NCBI GenBank assembly: GCA_946480465.1
Contig: CAMLJY010000112.1
Location: forward strand, 1-15,422
Origin: an uncultured Burkholderiales bacterium
Lineage (GTDB): Bacteria; Pseudomonadota; Gammaproteobacteria; Burkholderiales; Burkholderiaceae
Direction: 5' to 3'
DNA length: 15,422 nt
Shown: one piece after another, positions 1 through 13,941 of the stretch
How positions within the stretch are numbered: the first letter of the stretch is position 1
How the letters are laid out: every line of letters begins with the position of its first letter
Translations under genes and position numbers: made by a program
Notes under the pieces: model-generated
The model's input: only the letters and a program-made list of their open reading frames with translations
Databases searched by the model: none
Told to the model about the DNA's origin: nothing

Positions 1-1
1 C

Positions 2-1918
<1,917 letters not shown>

Positions 1919-1932
1919 AAACCACCCAACCC

Positions 1933-2946
1933 ATGTTGTCCCCGGCCGACCAGGCCCTGCACGACGCGGTGCGCAGCGAACCCGGCGCTGCCCAGCGCCG
2001 CGCGGTGGCCAAGACCATCACGCTGCTGGAATCGACGCGCCCGGACCACCGCGCGCGCGCAGACGAGCTGCTGAACGCGCTGCTGCCGGCGACGGGGCGT
2101 TCGTTCCGCCTCGGCATCTCCGGCGTGCCGGGCGTGGGCAAGAGCACCTTCATCGAGGCGCTGGGGCTGACGTTGATCGAGAGCGGCCACCGGGTCGCGG
2201 TGCTGGCGGTCGATCCGTCGTCGTCGGTCTCCGGCGGCTCCATCCTCGGCGACAAGACCCGCATGGAGCGCCTGTCGCAGGACCCGCGCGCCTACATCCG
2301 TCCCAGCCCCGCCAGCGGCACCTTGGGCGGCGTGGCCGAGAAGACGCGCGAGGCGATGCTGGTGTGCGAGGCCGCCGGGCACGACGTCGTGATCGTCGAG
2401 ACGGTGGGCGTCGGCCAGAGCGAGACCGCGGTGGCCGGCATGACCGACTGCTTCGTGCTGCTGCAATTGCCCAATGCCGGCGACGACCTGCAGGCGATCA
2501 AGAAGGGCGTGATGGAGCTGGCCGACCTGGTGGTGATCAACAAGGCCGACCTCGACGAGGCGGCGGCGACGCGGGCCAGAGCGCAGATCACCTCCGCACT
2601 GCGCCTGATCGGCCAGCACGGCAATCCCGAGCATGCCCACCACGACGACGCGCTGTGGCACCCGCAGGTGCTGCAGCTCAGCGCGCTGAAATCACGCGGC
2701 ATCGGCGAGTTCTGGGCTGCCATCACCCGTTTCCGTGAACTGCAGACCGCCAACGGCCGGCTTGCCGCGCGACGCCATGCCCAGGACCAGGCCTGGATGT
2801 GGGAGCGCATCGACGCCGGCCTCAAGGAACGTTTCCGCCACCACCCTGACGTGCGCGCCGCGCTGCCGTCCATGACGTCCGAAGTACGTGGTGGCACGCT
2901 GGCGCCTTCCGTGGCCGCGCGCCGCCTGCTCGACCTTTTCCGTTGA
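1933..2946 (+). CDS. meaB: MeaB/ArgK-family GTPase, methylmalonyl-CoA mutase chaperone
   Basis: P-loop GTPase of the G3E/MeaB group (337 aa). Members guard and reload the cobalamin cofactor of methylmalonyl-CoA mutase; the family was long misnamed LAO/AO transport ATPase (ArgK). Visible motifs are the Walker A loop GVPGVGKST (residues 64-72), the switch segment [19 protein letters not shown], the ETVGVGQSE motif and the guanine-specificity motif NKAD (residues 203-206). The C-terminal helical tail matches the dimerisation region of the family. The ATG lies 14 bp after the mutase stop and gives the usual family length. Open reading upstream of it overlaps the mutase gene and does not resemble MeaB. 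No clear Shine-Dalgarno sequence precedes the ATG, so translation is probably coupled to the mutase. The pairing with mutase makes the chaperone role very likely. Confidence 0.95.
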   Translation: MLSPADQALHDAVRSEPGAAQRRAVAKTITLLESTRPDHRARADELLNALLPATGRSFRLGISGVPGVGKSTFIEALGLTLIESGHRVAVLAVDPSSSVSGGSILGDKTRMERLSQDPRAYIRPSPASGTLGGVAEKTREAMLVCEAAGHDVVIVETVGVGQSETAVAGMTDCFVLLQLPNAGDDLQAIKKGVMELADLVVINKADLDEAAATRARAQITSALRLIGQHGNPEHAHHDDALWHPQVLQLSALKSRGIGEFWAAITRFRELQTANGRLAARRHAQDQAWMWERIDAGLKERFRHHPDVRAALPSMTSEVRGGTLAPSVAARRLLDLFR

Positions 2947-2972
2947 ATTCCATCCCGAAGGACCGACACACC

Positions 2973-4501
<1,529 letters not shown>

Positions 4502-4505
<4 letters not shown>

Positions 4506-5578
4506 GTTCCGCCAGCCCGCCGCAACCGGGTTCCGTGCTGCGCTCCATCCAGATGCTGCGCGCCGTGGCCGCCTGGCTGGTCGTCGTCCATCATTTCGAC
4601 CAGCTGGTCCTTGGTTTCGACAGCGGCACCTGGACCGGGCGCGTGCTGGCCGGCGCGGGGTCGTTCGCGGTGGAGATTTTCTTCGTGATCAGCGGGTTCA
4701 TCATGCACGCCTCGCTGAAGGGCGGGGCACCCTCGGCACGGCGCTTCGCGGTACGCCGCATCGAACGCATCGTGCCCGTCTACTGGCTCGCGACTGCTGT
4801 CTTCGTCCTGGCCTCTGCCGCCTTCCTGCCGGCCGGATCCGCCTATGGCGCGTGGAATCCTGGCACCTTCTTCAAGTCCTTGCTGTTCATTCCGCACGAC
4901 CATGCCGGTGGCATCGGCCGATTCCCCGTTCTGACGGTCGGGTGGTCGCTGAATTTCGAGATGTTCTTCTATGCCGCACTCACCGCGGCCATCGTCGTGT
5001 TCCGCCAGCGATGGATGTGGCCGACCGTCGGCTTGATGTTCCTGCTGCCCGTGGCCGTCCGGCTCTCCGGCATGCCGGCCGGGTCGCTTCTCGGCTCTCG
5101 GCTGCTGTGGCTGTTTGCCGCGGGCGTGGTGGTGGGCGAGCTGTGGTCGCGGCGCCAGCCACCCGGCAAGCAGGCATGGGCTGTCTTCCACTTGCTCGCG
5201 GTGGTCGCCGCCTGCGTGGCCTACCTGGCGGGATCCTTGGCGCCCCATGGATCAACAGTGGACCTGGCCTTGAAGATGCTGCTGGTGACCTTGCTGGTCT
5301 GGACGGCACTTCAGTGCGAATCGTCACTTCCCCGTTCGCGGTGGGCGCGTCTTGGCGTGTCGCTGGGAGACTCGTCATATTCCACCTATCTCGTGCATCC
5401 GATCATCCTCATCGTGATGATCGGCGTCTGGCCTGGTCGACCTGAAGGGACGCGGGCCATCGCCTTGTTCGCGCTCTACGTCGTCGCCACCTTGCTGCTG
5501 TCCGGCTTGACGAGCAGGTACGTCGAGCGGCGCCGCTGGTTCACGGCGTGGCGGCCGTCATCGCTGCAGAAGACCTGA
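4502..5578 (+). CDS. membrane acyltransferase, acyltransferase-3 family
   Basis: Integral membrane O-acyltransferase of the acyltransferase-3 (OafA/ExoZ-like) family, 358 aa with about ten hydrophobic segments. These enzymes pass an acyl group from cytoplasmic acyl-CoA to sugars or other acceptors at the cell envelope. Visible family motifs are R20-x10-H31 in the first hydrophobic segment ([14 protein letters not shown]), [11 protein letters not shown] (58-68), the RxxR motif RIER (86-89) followed by [17 protein letters not shown], and near the C-terminus [14 protein letters not shown]. The GTG at 4502 overlaps the pccB stop (GTGA) with GGGA ten bases upstream. An upstream in-frame GTG at 4475 is possible but would lie in the pccB end. 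It sits between pccB and pccA, where no membrane enzyme is required. Acceptor and donor cannot be read from sequence. Some hand-counted lines here are 60-63% GC, slightly below neighbours, which is not decisive. Confidence 0.9.
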
Positions 5579-5616
5579 GTTGCTCCCTACCTGTCCCTCC
5601 AGTGAAAGAAGCCCGC

Positions 5617-7668
5617 ATGTTCACCAAGATCCTGATTGCCAACCGCGGCGAGATCGCCTGCCGCGTCATTCAGACGGCACGGCAGATGGGCATCGCCACC
5701 GTGGCCGTGTATTCGGAGGCCGACAAGGACGCGCGGCACGTCGAGCTGGCCGATGAGTCCGTGCTGCTGGGCCCCGCGCCTTCACGGGACTCGTATCTCG
5801 TCGCCGACAAGATCCTCGCCGCCGCGAAACAGACGGGCGCCCAGGCCATCCATCCCGGCTACGGCTTCCTGAGCGAGAACGAAGACTTCGCGCGCCGCGT
5901 CGAGGAGGCAGGGCTGGTCTTCATCGGCCCCAAGCACTACTCCATTGCGGCGATGGGCGACAAGATCGCCTCGAAGAAGCTGGCGAACGAGGCCCAGGTC
6001 AATACCATTCCGGGCTGGAACGATGCCATCGAATCGCCGGAGCGTGCGGTGGAGATCGCGCGCGACATCGGCTATCCCGTCATGATCAAGGCCAGTGCCG
6101 GCGGCGGCGGCAAGGGCCTGCGCGTGGCCTTCAACGACAAGGAGGCGCACGACGGTTTCGCCTCCTGCCGCAACGAGGCCAAGAACAGCTTCGGCGACGA
6201 CCGCGTCTTCATCGAGAAGTTCGTCGAGCAGCCGCGCCACATCGAGATCCAGGTGCTGGGCGACGCGCACGGCAACGTGGTGTACCTGCACGAGCGTGAA
6301 TGTTCGATCCAGCGCCGCCACCAGAAGGTGATCGAGGAAGCGCCTTCGCCTTTCATCAGCGACGCGACGCGCAAGGCCATGGGCGAGCAGGCGGTGGCCC
6401 TGGCCAAGGCCGTGAAGTACCAGAGCGCCGGCACGGTGGAGTTCGTGGTCGGCAAGGACCAGAGCTTCTACTTCCTGGAGATGAACACCCGGCTGCAGGT
6501 GGAGCACCCGGTCACCGAGTGCATCACCGGCCTGGACCTGGTGGAGCAGATGATCCGCGTGGCGGCGGGTGAGAAGCTGGGCTTCACGCAGGCCGACATC
6601 AAGCGCGAAGGCTGGGCCATCGAATGCCGTATCAACGCGGAAGACCCATTCCGCAACTTCCTGCCGTCCACCGGCCGGTTGGTGCGCTATCAGCCGCCGG
6701 CGGCGGACCTGACGCAGGGCACGCGCACGCTGCAGGGGCCGGCCTATGAAGGCGAGCGTTTCGGTGGCGTGCGCGTGGACACCGGTGTCTACGAAGGCGG
6801 CGAGATCCCGATGTTCTACGACTCGATGATCGCCAAGCTGATCGTGCACGGACGCGACCGCGCCGACGCCATTCGCCGCATGCGCGAGGCGCTCAACGGC
6901 TTCGTCATCCGCGGCATCTCCAGCAACATCCCCTTCCAGGCGGCGCTGCTGGCGCACCCGAAGTTCGCGAGCGGCGATTTCAACACCGGCTTCATCGCCG
7001 AGCACTACCCGCAGGGCTTCAAGGCCGAGGACGTGCCGCACGACGACCCCGATTTCCTGCTGGCACTGGCGGCCGCGGCCAATCGGCGTTATCTGGAGCG
7101 TGCGGCCGGCATCAGCGGCCAGATGCCGGGTCATGGTGTGCAGATCAATGACGAGTTCGTGGTCGTCGTGAAGGGCGTTGGCGGGGCGCACCAGTACCAC
7201 CCGGTCCGGGTGCAGCAGAACGGCGAGCTGGTCGTGGCGGTGAGCGACAAGCGCTACACGCTGGCCAAGGACTGGCGCTTCCGTTCCATCCGCGCCAGCG
7301 GCAGCTGCAACGGCCGGCCTTTCGTCGCGCAGATCGAGCGCCAGGGCCTGTGGCTGGCGGTCTCGCACAACGGCCGCCGCATCGACGCGCAGGTGATGAG
7401 CCCGCGCGCCGCCGAGCTGCTGCGCGTGATGCCCTTCAAGGCGCCGGCCGACATGAGCCGCTTCCTGCTCTCGCCGATGCCGGGCCTTCTGGTCAACATC
7501 GCCGTCAAGCCCGGGCAGCCGGTGCAGGCGGGCGAAAGGCTGGCGGTCATCGAAGCGATGAAAATGGAGAACATCCTCACCGCCGCGCAGGACGGCACGG
7601 TGGCCGAGGTGCTGGCGAAGCAGGGCGAAAGCCTGTCCGTCGACCAGCCCATCCTGCGCTTCGCCTGA
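5617..7668 (+). CDS. pccA: propionyl-CoA carboxylase alpha subunit (biotin carboxylase + biotin carrier)
   Basis: ATP-dependent biotin carboxylase and biotin carrier in one chain (683 aa). It carboxylates its own biotin with bicarbonate, and PccB then transfers the carboxyl group to propionyl-CoA. Order of parts: biotin carboxylase N-domain ([14 protein letters not shown] at the start); ATP-grasp domain with the glycine-rich loop at residues 162-170 (GGGGKGLR) and the catalytic [14 protein letters not shown] at about 288-301; biotin carboxylase C-domain; a linker region typical of PCC alpha that contacts the beta subunit (about 500-600); and a C-terminal biotinyl domain. The biotin-accepting Lys649 lies in EAMKMEN, 34 residues from the end, as expected. 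The ATG at 5617 has a purine-rich GAAAGAAG just upstream and starts right at the conserved domain. A GTG at 5548 would overlap the acyltransferase. The gap after the acyltransferase is 38 bp. Confidence 0.96.
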   Translation: MFTKILIANRGEIACRVIQTARQMGIATVAVYSEADKDARHVELADESVLLGPAPSRDSYLVADKILAAAKQTGAQAIHPGYGFLSENEDFARRVEEAGLVFIGPKHYSIAAMGDKIASKKLANEAQVNTIPGWNDAIESPERAVEIARDIGYPVMIKASAGGGGKGLRVAFNDKEAHDGFASCRNEAKNSFGDDRVFIEKFVEQPRHIEIQVLGDAHGNVVYLHERECSIQRRHQKVIEEAPSPFISDATRKAMGEQAVALAKAVKYQSAGTVEFVVGKDQSFYFLEMNTRLQVEHPVTECITGLDLVEQMIRVAAGEKLGFTQADIKREGWAIECRINAEDPFRNFLPSTGRLVRYQPPAADLTQGTRTLQGPAYEGERFGGVRVDTGVYEGGEIPMFYDSMIAKLIVHGRDRADAIRRMREALNGFVIRGISSNIPFQAALLAHPKFASGDFNTGFIAEHYPQGFKAEDVPHDDPDFLLALAAAANRRYLERAAGISGQMPGHGVQINDEFVVVVKGVGGAHQYHPVRVQQNGELVVAVSDKRYTLAKDWRFRSIRASGSCNGRPFVAQIERQGLWLAVSHNGRRIDAQVMSPRAAELLRVMPFKAPADMSRFLLSPMPGLLVNIAVKPGQPVQAGERLAVIEAMKMENILTAAQDGTVAEVLAKQGESLSVDQPILRFA

Positions 7669-7694
7669 CCGGCTTCGGTCCGATCGCAGTGGCC

Positions 7695-7717
7695 GCGCCG
7701 CCCCGGCGGTGCGGCGC
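7695..7717 (+). terminator. GC-rich hairpin between pccA and bioB, possible weak terminator or attenuator
   Basis: In the 75-bp gap after pccA, GCGCCGC (7695-7701) and GCGGCGC (7711-7717) form a perfect 7-bp stem with a 9-nt loop. It is followed by a short T run (7719-7721) and a second one (7729-7732). A smaller 5-bp stem, GACCG/CGGTC, spans the pccA stop (7667-7680). The T tracts are poor for an intrinsic terminator, and the bioB ribosome-binding site starts about 15 bases later. Partial attenuation or an mRNA processing site is as likely as termination. Confidence 0.3.
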
Positions 7718-7743
7718 CTTTCCCGCAGTTTTGGAGTATTCGC

Positions 7744-8760
7744 TTGACCGACACCCTCGTCCCCAGCCAGCCCATCCGCGTCATTGCGCGCCCGGCGCCC
7801 GTCGCCACGCCCCGCGAGGGCTGGACGCCCGAGCGCGTCGAGGCCCTGCTGGCCATGCCATTCATGGACCTGGTCCACCAGGCGCAGACGGTGCACCGCG
7901 CGCACTGGCCGCAGGCCGACGTCGAACTGGCCTCGCTGCTGTCGGTGAAGACCGGCGGCTGTCCCGAAGACTGCGGCTACTGTCCGCAGTCCATCCACCA
8001 TCCCACCGGCGTCAAGGCCACGAAGATGATGGAGCCGGAAGAGGTCGTGACGGCGGCCCGCGCCGCGCGCGATGCCGGCGCTTCGCGCTTCTGCATGGGT
8101 GCGGCCTGGCGCAGCCCCAACGACCGCGACATCGAGAAGGTGGCCGTGCTGGTGCGCGAAGTACGCGGCCTGGGGCTGGAGACCTGCGTCACGCTGGGCA
8201 TGCTGCAGCCGCACCAGGCGGGCGCGTTGAAGGACGCCGGGCTCGACTACTACAACCACAACCTCGACAGCGCCCCCGACTTCTACGACAAGATCATCGG
8301 CACCCGCGAGTACCAGGACCGCCTGGACACGCTGCAGCACGTGCGCGACGCGGGCATCAAGGTGTGCTGCGGCGGCATCCTCGGCATGGGCGAGACGCGG
8401 CCGCAGCGCGCCGGCCTGATCGCGCAACTGGCCAACCTGGATCCCGCGCCGGAATCGGTGCCGATCAACAACCTGGTGCGCGTCGGCGGCACACCGCTGG
8501 AAGGCCAGGAGCCGGTCGATCCGTTCGAGATCGTGCGGGTGATCGCGGCAGCGCGCATCACGATGCCCACCTCGCGCGTGCGCCTGTCCGCCGGCCGGCG
8601 CGAACTGGGCGACGGCGTCCAGGCGCTGTGCTTCATGGCCGGCGCCAATTCCATCTTCTACGGCGACAAGCTGCTGATCACCGGCAACCCGGACGTCATC
8701 GACGACCGGGCGCTGCTGCAGCGGCTGGACCTGCCCATCAGTTCGGAACTGAAGACATGA
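7744..8760 (+). CDS. bioB: biotin synthase
   Basis: Radical-SAM enzyme that inserts sulfur into dethiobiotin to make biotin (338 aa). The radical-SAM cluster motif is complete: Cys73, Cys77 and Cys80 in [13 protein letters not shown]. Residues matching the [2Fe-2S] ligands of the E. coli enzyme are also visible: Cys in SRFCMGAAW, Cys in LETCVTLGM, Cys in [12 protein letters not shown] and Arg in [11 protein letters not shown]. The start is TTG at 7744, supported by GGAG at 7733-7736 with a 7-nt spacing. The next in-frame ATG falls inside the conserved N-terminal helix and would cut it. The last bases overlap the next gene (ATGA at 8757-8760). No other bio genes are in the window. Its place directly after the biotin-carrying subunit suggests local biotin supply for PccA; that link is inference. 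Confidence 0.96.
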   Translation: MTDTLVPSQPIRVIARPAPVATPREGWTPERVEALLAMPFMDLVHQAQTVHRAHWPQADVELASLLSVKTGGCPEDCGYCPQSIHHPTGVKATKMMEPEEVVTAARAARDAGASRFCMGAAWRSPNDRDIEKVAVLVREVRGLGLETCVTLGMLQPHQAGALKDAGLDYYNHNLDSAPDFYDKIIGTREYQDRLDTLQHVRDAGIKVCCGGILGMGETRPQRAGLIAQLANLDPAPESVPINNLVRVGGTPLEGQEPVDPFEIVRVIAAARITMPTSRVRLSAGRRELGDGVQALCFMAGANSIFYGDKLLITGNPDVIDDRALLQRLDLPISSELKT

Positions 8761-9227
8761 GCACCGCAAGCAAGCCTTTCCGCATCCTCGGACTCCAGCA
8801 GGTCGCCGTCGGCGGCCCCGACAAGCAGCGCTTGCGGTCGCTGTGGGTCGACGTCCTGGGCCTGTCGGTGAAGAGCAGCTTCGTCAGCGAGCGCGAGAAC
8901 GTCGACGAGGACATCTGCGCGCTGGGCGAAGGCCCGCACGCGGTGGAAGTCGACCTGATGCAGCCGCTGGACCCGGAGAAGAAGCCGGCGGTGCACGCCA
9001 CGCCGCTGAACCACGTGGGCCTGTGGGTCGACGACCTGAAGAAGGCCGTGGAATGGATGACGGCGAACGGCGTGCGCTTCGCTCCCGGCGGCATCCGCCC
9101 GGGTGCCGCGGGCCACGACATCTGCTTCATCCACCCGAAGGCCAACGACGAATTCCCGATCGGCGGCGAAGGCGTGTTGATCGAGCTGGTGCAGGCGCCG
9201 CCGGAGGTGATCGCGGCGCTGGGGTGA
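8757..9227 (+). CDS. mce: VOC-fold protein, probable methylmalonyl-CoA epimerase
   Basis: Small vicinal-oxygen-chelate (glyoxalase/epimerase) protein, 156 aa, two VOC half-repeats. The second half, with [17 protein letters not shown], then [17 protein letters not shown] and [10 protein letters not shown], is strongly like methylmalonyl-CoA epimerase, which converts (S)- to (R)-methylmalonyl-CoA. That step is otherwise missing between PCC and mutase, so genomic context supports it. His86 and Glu143 match two metal ligands. At the first ligand position (usually His in DHI) there is Gln15 (LQQVAVGG), and the second falls on Asp66 or Glu64 (VEVDLMQPL). Gln in the first position is known in human glyoxalase I, so lactoylglutathione lyase or another VOC activity is the main alternative. 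The ATG overlaps the bioB stop by 4 bp, indicating translational coupling. It is the last gene of the run. Confidence 0.72.
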   Translation: MSTASKPFRILGLQQVAVGGPDKQRLRSLWVDVLGLSVKSSFVSERENVDEDICALGEGPHAVEVDLMQPLDPEKKPAVHATPLNHVGLWVDDLKKAVEWMTANGVRFAPGGIRPGAAGHDICFIHPKANDEFPIGGEGVLIELVQAPPEVIAALG

Positions 9228-9233
9228 GCGACC

Positions 9234-9238
<5 letters not shown>
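9218..9238. terminator. hairpin spanning the convergent stop codons of mce and ppc
   Basis: Arms 9218-9225 (GCTGGGGT) and 9231-9238 (ACCTCAGC) form an 8-bp stem with one G-T wobble on the plus-strand RNA and a 5-nt loop. The stem includes parts of both stop codons (mce TGA at 9225-9227, ppc stop at 9234-9236). No T run follows on either side, so it is not a textbook intrinsic terminator. On the minus-strand RNA the wobble becomes an A-C mismatch. It is the only candidate structure for stopping the two opposing transcripts within the 6-bp gap. Confidence 0.35.
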
Positions 9239-12065
<2,827 letters not shown>

Positions 12066-12082
12066 CGAGTGCTCCAGGTGAT

Positions 12083-12095
12083 GTAACTGGGTTAC
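12083..12095. repeat. short dyad just upstream of ppc
   Basis: GTAAC and GTTAC flank a 3-nt centre (TGG), a perfect 5-bp inverted repeat 18-30 bases upstream of the ppc ATG. It is AT-richer than its surroundings, so it could be a protein-binding half-site pair in the ppc leader. Nothing in the sequence identifies a binding protein, and a repeat this short may be chance. Confidence 0.25.
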
Positions 12096-12104
12096 CAATC
12101 GGCA

Positions 12105-12159
12105 AACGGGCGGATGGTAGCAGCCACGCGGCCGGCGTGGCCAGTGCGGTCCGCCCGTT
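12105..12159. repeat. concentric (two-tier) inverted repeat between ppc and hemC
   Basis: Two nested inverted repeats share the same centre at base 12132. The outer arms AACGGGCGGA (12105-12114) and TCCGCCCGTT (12150-12159) are perfect over 10 bp. The inner arms GCCACGC (12123-12129) and GCGTGGC (12135-12141) are perfect over 7 bp with a 5-nt loop. Bases between the tiers pair only partly. The element fills almost half of the divergent promoter region and ends 13 bases before the hemC -10 hexamer, so it covers where a -35 would lie. It may be an operator, a leader hairpin of ppc mRNA, or a short interspersed palindrome. Confidence 0.6.
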
Positions 12160-12172
12160 CAGGGGTCCTGGC

Positions 12173-12178
12173 GATAAT
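12173..12178 (+). promoter_or_regulatory. candidate -10 element of hemC
   Basis: GATAAT matches the sigma-70 -10 consensus at five of six positions in otherwise GC-rich DNA and ends 9 bases before the hemC ATG. Transcription would start about 3 bases from the ATG, giving an almost leaderless mRNA. This fits the absence of a Shine-Dalgarno before hemC. No convincing -35 hexamer is found at 16-18 bp spacing. Confidence 0.45.
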
Positions 12179-12187
12179 CCCGCCACG

Positions 12188-13114
12188 ATGAATGCACTGA
12201 AGATCGCCACCCGCGAGAGCCGCCTCGCCCTCTGGCAGGCCCACCATGTCCGCGACCTGCTGGTGCAGCGCTTCGGCCTGGCCGTGGAGCTGCTGGGCAT
12301 GACCACGCGCGGCGACCAGATCCTCGACCGCAGCCTGTCCAAGGTGGGTGGCAAGGGCCTCTTCGTGAAGGAACTCGAGGCGGCGCTCGAAGAGGGCCGC
12401 GCCCATCTGGCCGTGCACTCGCTGAAGGACGTGCCGATGGAGCTGCCCGCCGGCTTCGAGCTGGCCGCGGTGCTCGAGCGGGAGGATCCGCGCGACGCCT
12501 TCGTCTCCAACCGCTTTGCTTCACTGGATGAATTGCCGCAGGGCGCGGTGGTCGGTACGTCCAGCCTGCGCCGCGTGGTGCAGCTGATGAACCTGCGGCC
12601 GGACTTGGCGCTCGTGCCGCTGCGCGGCAACCTGGACACGCGGCTGCGCAAGCTCGACGAGGGCGGCTACGACGCCATCGTGCTCGCGGCCGCGGGCTTG
12701 AAGCGCCTCGGCCTGGCCGCGCGCATCCGGGGTTGTTTCGAACCTGATCGCATGCTTCCCGCCGCGGGGCAGGGCGCGCTGGGCATCGAAGTGCGAACGT
12801 CCGAAACCGCGTTGCGCGCGCAGCTGGCGCAGCTGACGCACCAGCCGACCTGGCTTTGTGCCCATGCCGAGCGGGCCGTGTCCCGTGCGCTGGGCGGCAG
12901 CTGCAGCATGCCGCTGGCGGCCTATGCCACCTGGGCTGATGGACGGCTGGTGCTCGATGCCGCCATCGGCCATCCGGAGCGGCCGGCCGAGCCCTTGCTG
13001 CGCGTGGCGGTGCAGGGCGAGGCGTCCGACGCCGCCGCTGCCGCGGCGCTGGGCGAAGCCGCCGCGGCGCAGCTGCGCCAGGCGGGCGCGGCGTCGTACC
13101 TGCCGCGGGCCTGA
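12188..13114 (+). CDS. hemC: porphobilinogen deaminase (hydroxymethylbilane synthase)
   Basis: Joins four porphobilinogen units into hydroxymethylbilane, the linear tetrapyrrole precursor of haem, sirohaem and cobalamin (308 aa, normal length). Key parts are visible: the N-terminal [14 protein letters not shown]; the active-site AVHSLKDVP with Asp81, equivalent to E. coli Asp84; the GTSSLRR motif; the [12 protein letters not shown] segment; and Cys239 in GGSCSMP, which carries the dipyrromethane cofactor. The ATG is placed by the start of family homology. No Shine-Dalgarno precedes it, while a good -10 hexamer lies directly upstream. hemD follows after 11 bp. The gene is divergent from ppc across a region with a large dyad. 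The tetrapyrrole product also feeds the B12 used by the mutase at the other end of the window, though a regulatory link is not shown. Confidence 0.97.
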   Translation: MNALKIATRESRLALWQAHHVRDLLVQRFGLAVELLGMTTRGDQILDRSLSKVGGKGLFVKELEAALEEGRAHLAVHSLKDVPMELPAGFELAAVLEREDPRDAFVSNRFASLDELPQGAVVGTSSLRRVVQLMNLRPDLALVPLRGNLDTRLRKLDEGGYDAIVLAAAGLKRLGLAARIRGCFEPDRMLPAAGQGALGIEVRTSETALRAQLAQLTHQPTWLCAHAERAVSRALGGSCSMPLAAYATWADGRLVLDAAIGHPERPAEPLLRVAVQGEASDAAAAAALGEAAAAQLRQAGAASYLPRA

Positions 13115-13125
13115 TCCCCCTCGCC

Positions 13126-13941
13126 GTGGTGCAGTCCCCGACCCGGACGGATGCACTGCCATCCGCCGTGCGCGTGATCGTCACGCGGCCGCATCCGCAG
13201 GCCGCGCAGTGGGTGGCGCAACTGGCCGCGCTGGGCCAGCCGGCCGCCGCGCTCCCGCTGCTGGGCATCGCCGATGCGCCCGATGCGGCGGCGGTCCGCG
13301 CCGCATGGCGGCAGTTGCCGGCCTGCGCGCTGGTGATGTTCGTCAGCCCCAGCGCGGTCGAACGCTTCGCCGCGCACCGGCCGCCCGGCGCGCCCTGGCC
13401 CGAGGGCGTGCTGGCGGGCAGCACCGGGCCTGGCACGCAGGCCGCGCTGCTGGCCGCGGGCGTGCCGGCGGCCGCCATCGTCTCGCCGCCCATTGCTGCG
13501 GGGCGTTTCGATTCCGAGGCGCTGTGGTCTGAACTGCGCGGCCGGCGCGACTGGTCGGGCACCCTGGCGCTGATCGTGCGCGGCGAGGGCGGACGCGACT
13601 GGCTCGCCACCACGCTGGCGCAGCACGGCGCGCAGGTGCACTTCGTCGAGGCCTACCGCCGCACCGCCCCGGTGCTGGATGCCGCGGGCCAGGCGCTGCT
13701 CGCGGACGTGCTGGCCGCGCCTGCGGCGCATGCCTGGCTCTTCAGCAGCAGCGAAGCGGCGCGCCACCTGCCCGGCTTGGCACCCGGCGCCGACTGGTCG
13801 TCCGGCTGGGCGCTGGCCACGCACGACCGCATCGCCGATGCCGTCCGCGGCCTTGGCTTCGGCCGGGTCGAGCGGGTCGATCCCGCGCCGGCGGCCGTCG
13901 CTTCCCACCTCACCCGGGCCCTACAATCCGCGCGACCGTGA
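13126..13941 (+). CDS. hemD: uroporphyrinogen-III synthase
   Basis: Cyclises hydroxymethylbilane with inversion of ring D to uroporphyrinogen III (271 aa). HemD sequences diverge strongly. The recognisable parts are the N-terminal VIVTRPHPQAAQWVAQL; MFVSPSAVERF; a GPGTQAALLAAG segment; the second-domain start LALIVRGEGGRDWLA followed by GAQVHFVEAYRR; and the late WLFSSSEAARHL. GTG at 13126 is chosen, with a second GTG directly after it at 13129 that is equally usable. No Shine-Dalgarno is evident, and coupling to hemC 11 bp upstream is likely. The stop overlaps the GTG of hemX by 4 bp (GTGA). The sequence is very rich in Ala and Gly, in keeping with local GC content. Position between hemC and hemX supports the call. 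Confidence 0.93.
   Translation: MVQSPTRTDALPSAVRVIVTRPHPQAAQWVAQLAALGQPAAALPLLGIADAPDAAAVRAAWRQLPACALVMFVSPSAVERFAAHRPPGAPWPEGVLAGSTGPGTQAALLAAGVPAAAIVSPPIAAGRFDSEALWSELRGRRDWSGTLALIVRGEGGRDWLATTLAQHGAQVHFVEAYRRTAPVLDAAGQALLADVLAAPAAHAWLFSSSEAARHLPGLAPGADWSSGWALATHDRIADAVRGLGFGRVERVDPAPAAVASHLTRALQSARP
13922..13927 (+). promoter_or_regulatory. candidate internal -10 element for hemX
   Basis: TACAAT, five of six matches to the sigma-70 -10 consensus, lies in the last codons of hemD and ends 10 bases before the hemX GTG. It has the same close placement as the hemC hexamer. A -35 match is not seen at normal spacing. It may give hemX-hemY an extra start with a very short leader, or be chance. 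Confidence 0.3.

Larger units (their letters stand above)
12066..12187. other. divergent intergenic region ppc-hemC
   Basis: This 122-bp region must hold the promoters of both ppc (leftward) and hemC (rightward). It contains the ppc Shine-Dalgarno (12072-12075), a 5-bp dyad (12083-12095), a 55-bp concentric inverted repeat (12105-12159) and the hemC -10 hexamer (12173-12178). For ppc only a weak -10 candidate is seen on the minus strand (TACCAT, plus-strand 12114-12119), which lies inside the large dyad. Confidence 0.7.

Noticed and set aside
7350..8756. Long N-terminal extension of the epimerase-like protein reading through pccA and bioB in another frame
   Set aside because: The extension is low-complexity Arg/Gly/Ala sequence overlapping two real genes. 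The VOC domain begins right after the ATG at 8757, which overlaps the bioB stop in the usual coupled fashion.
5782..8769. 995-codon open frame on the minus strand across pccA and bioB
   Set aside because: It lies opposite two clear genes with intact motifs. The translated product is rich in His, Arg, Ala and Gln with no recognisable domain, which is typical of antisense frames in high-GC DNA.
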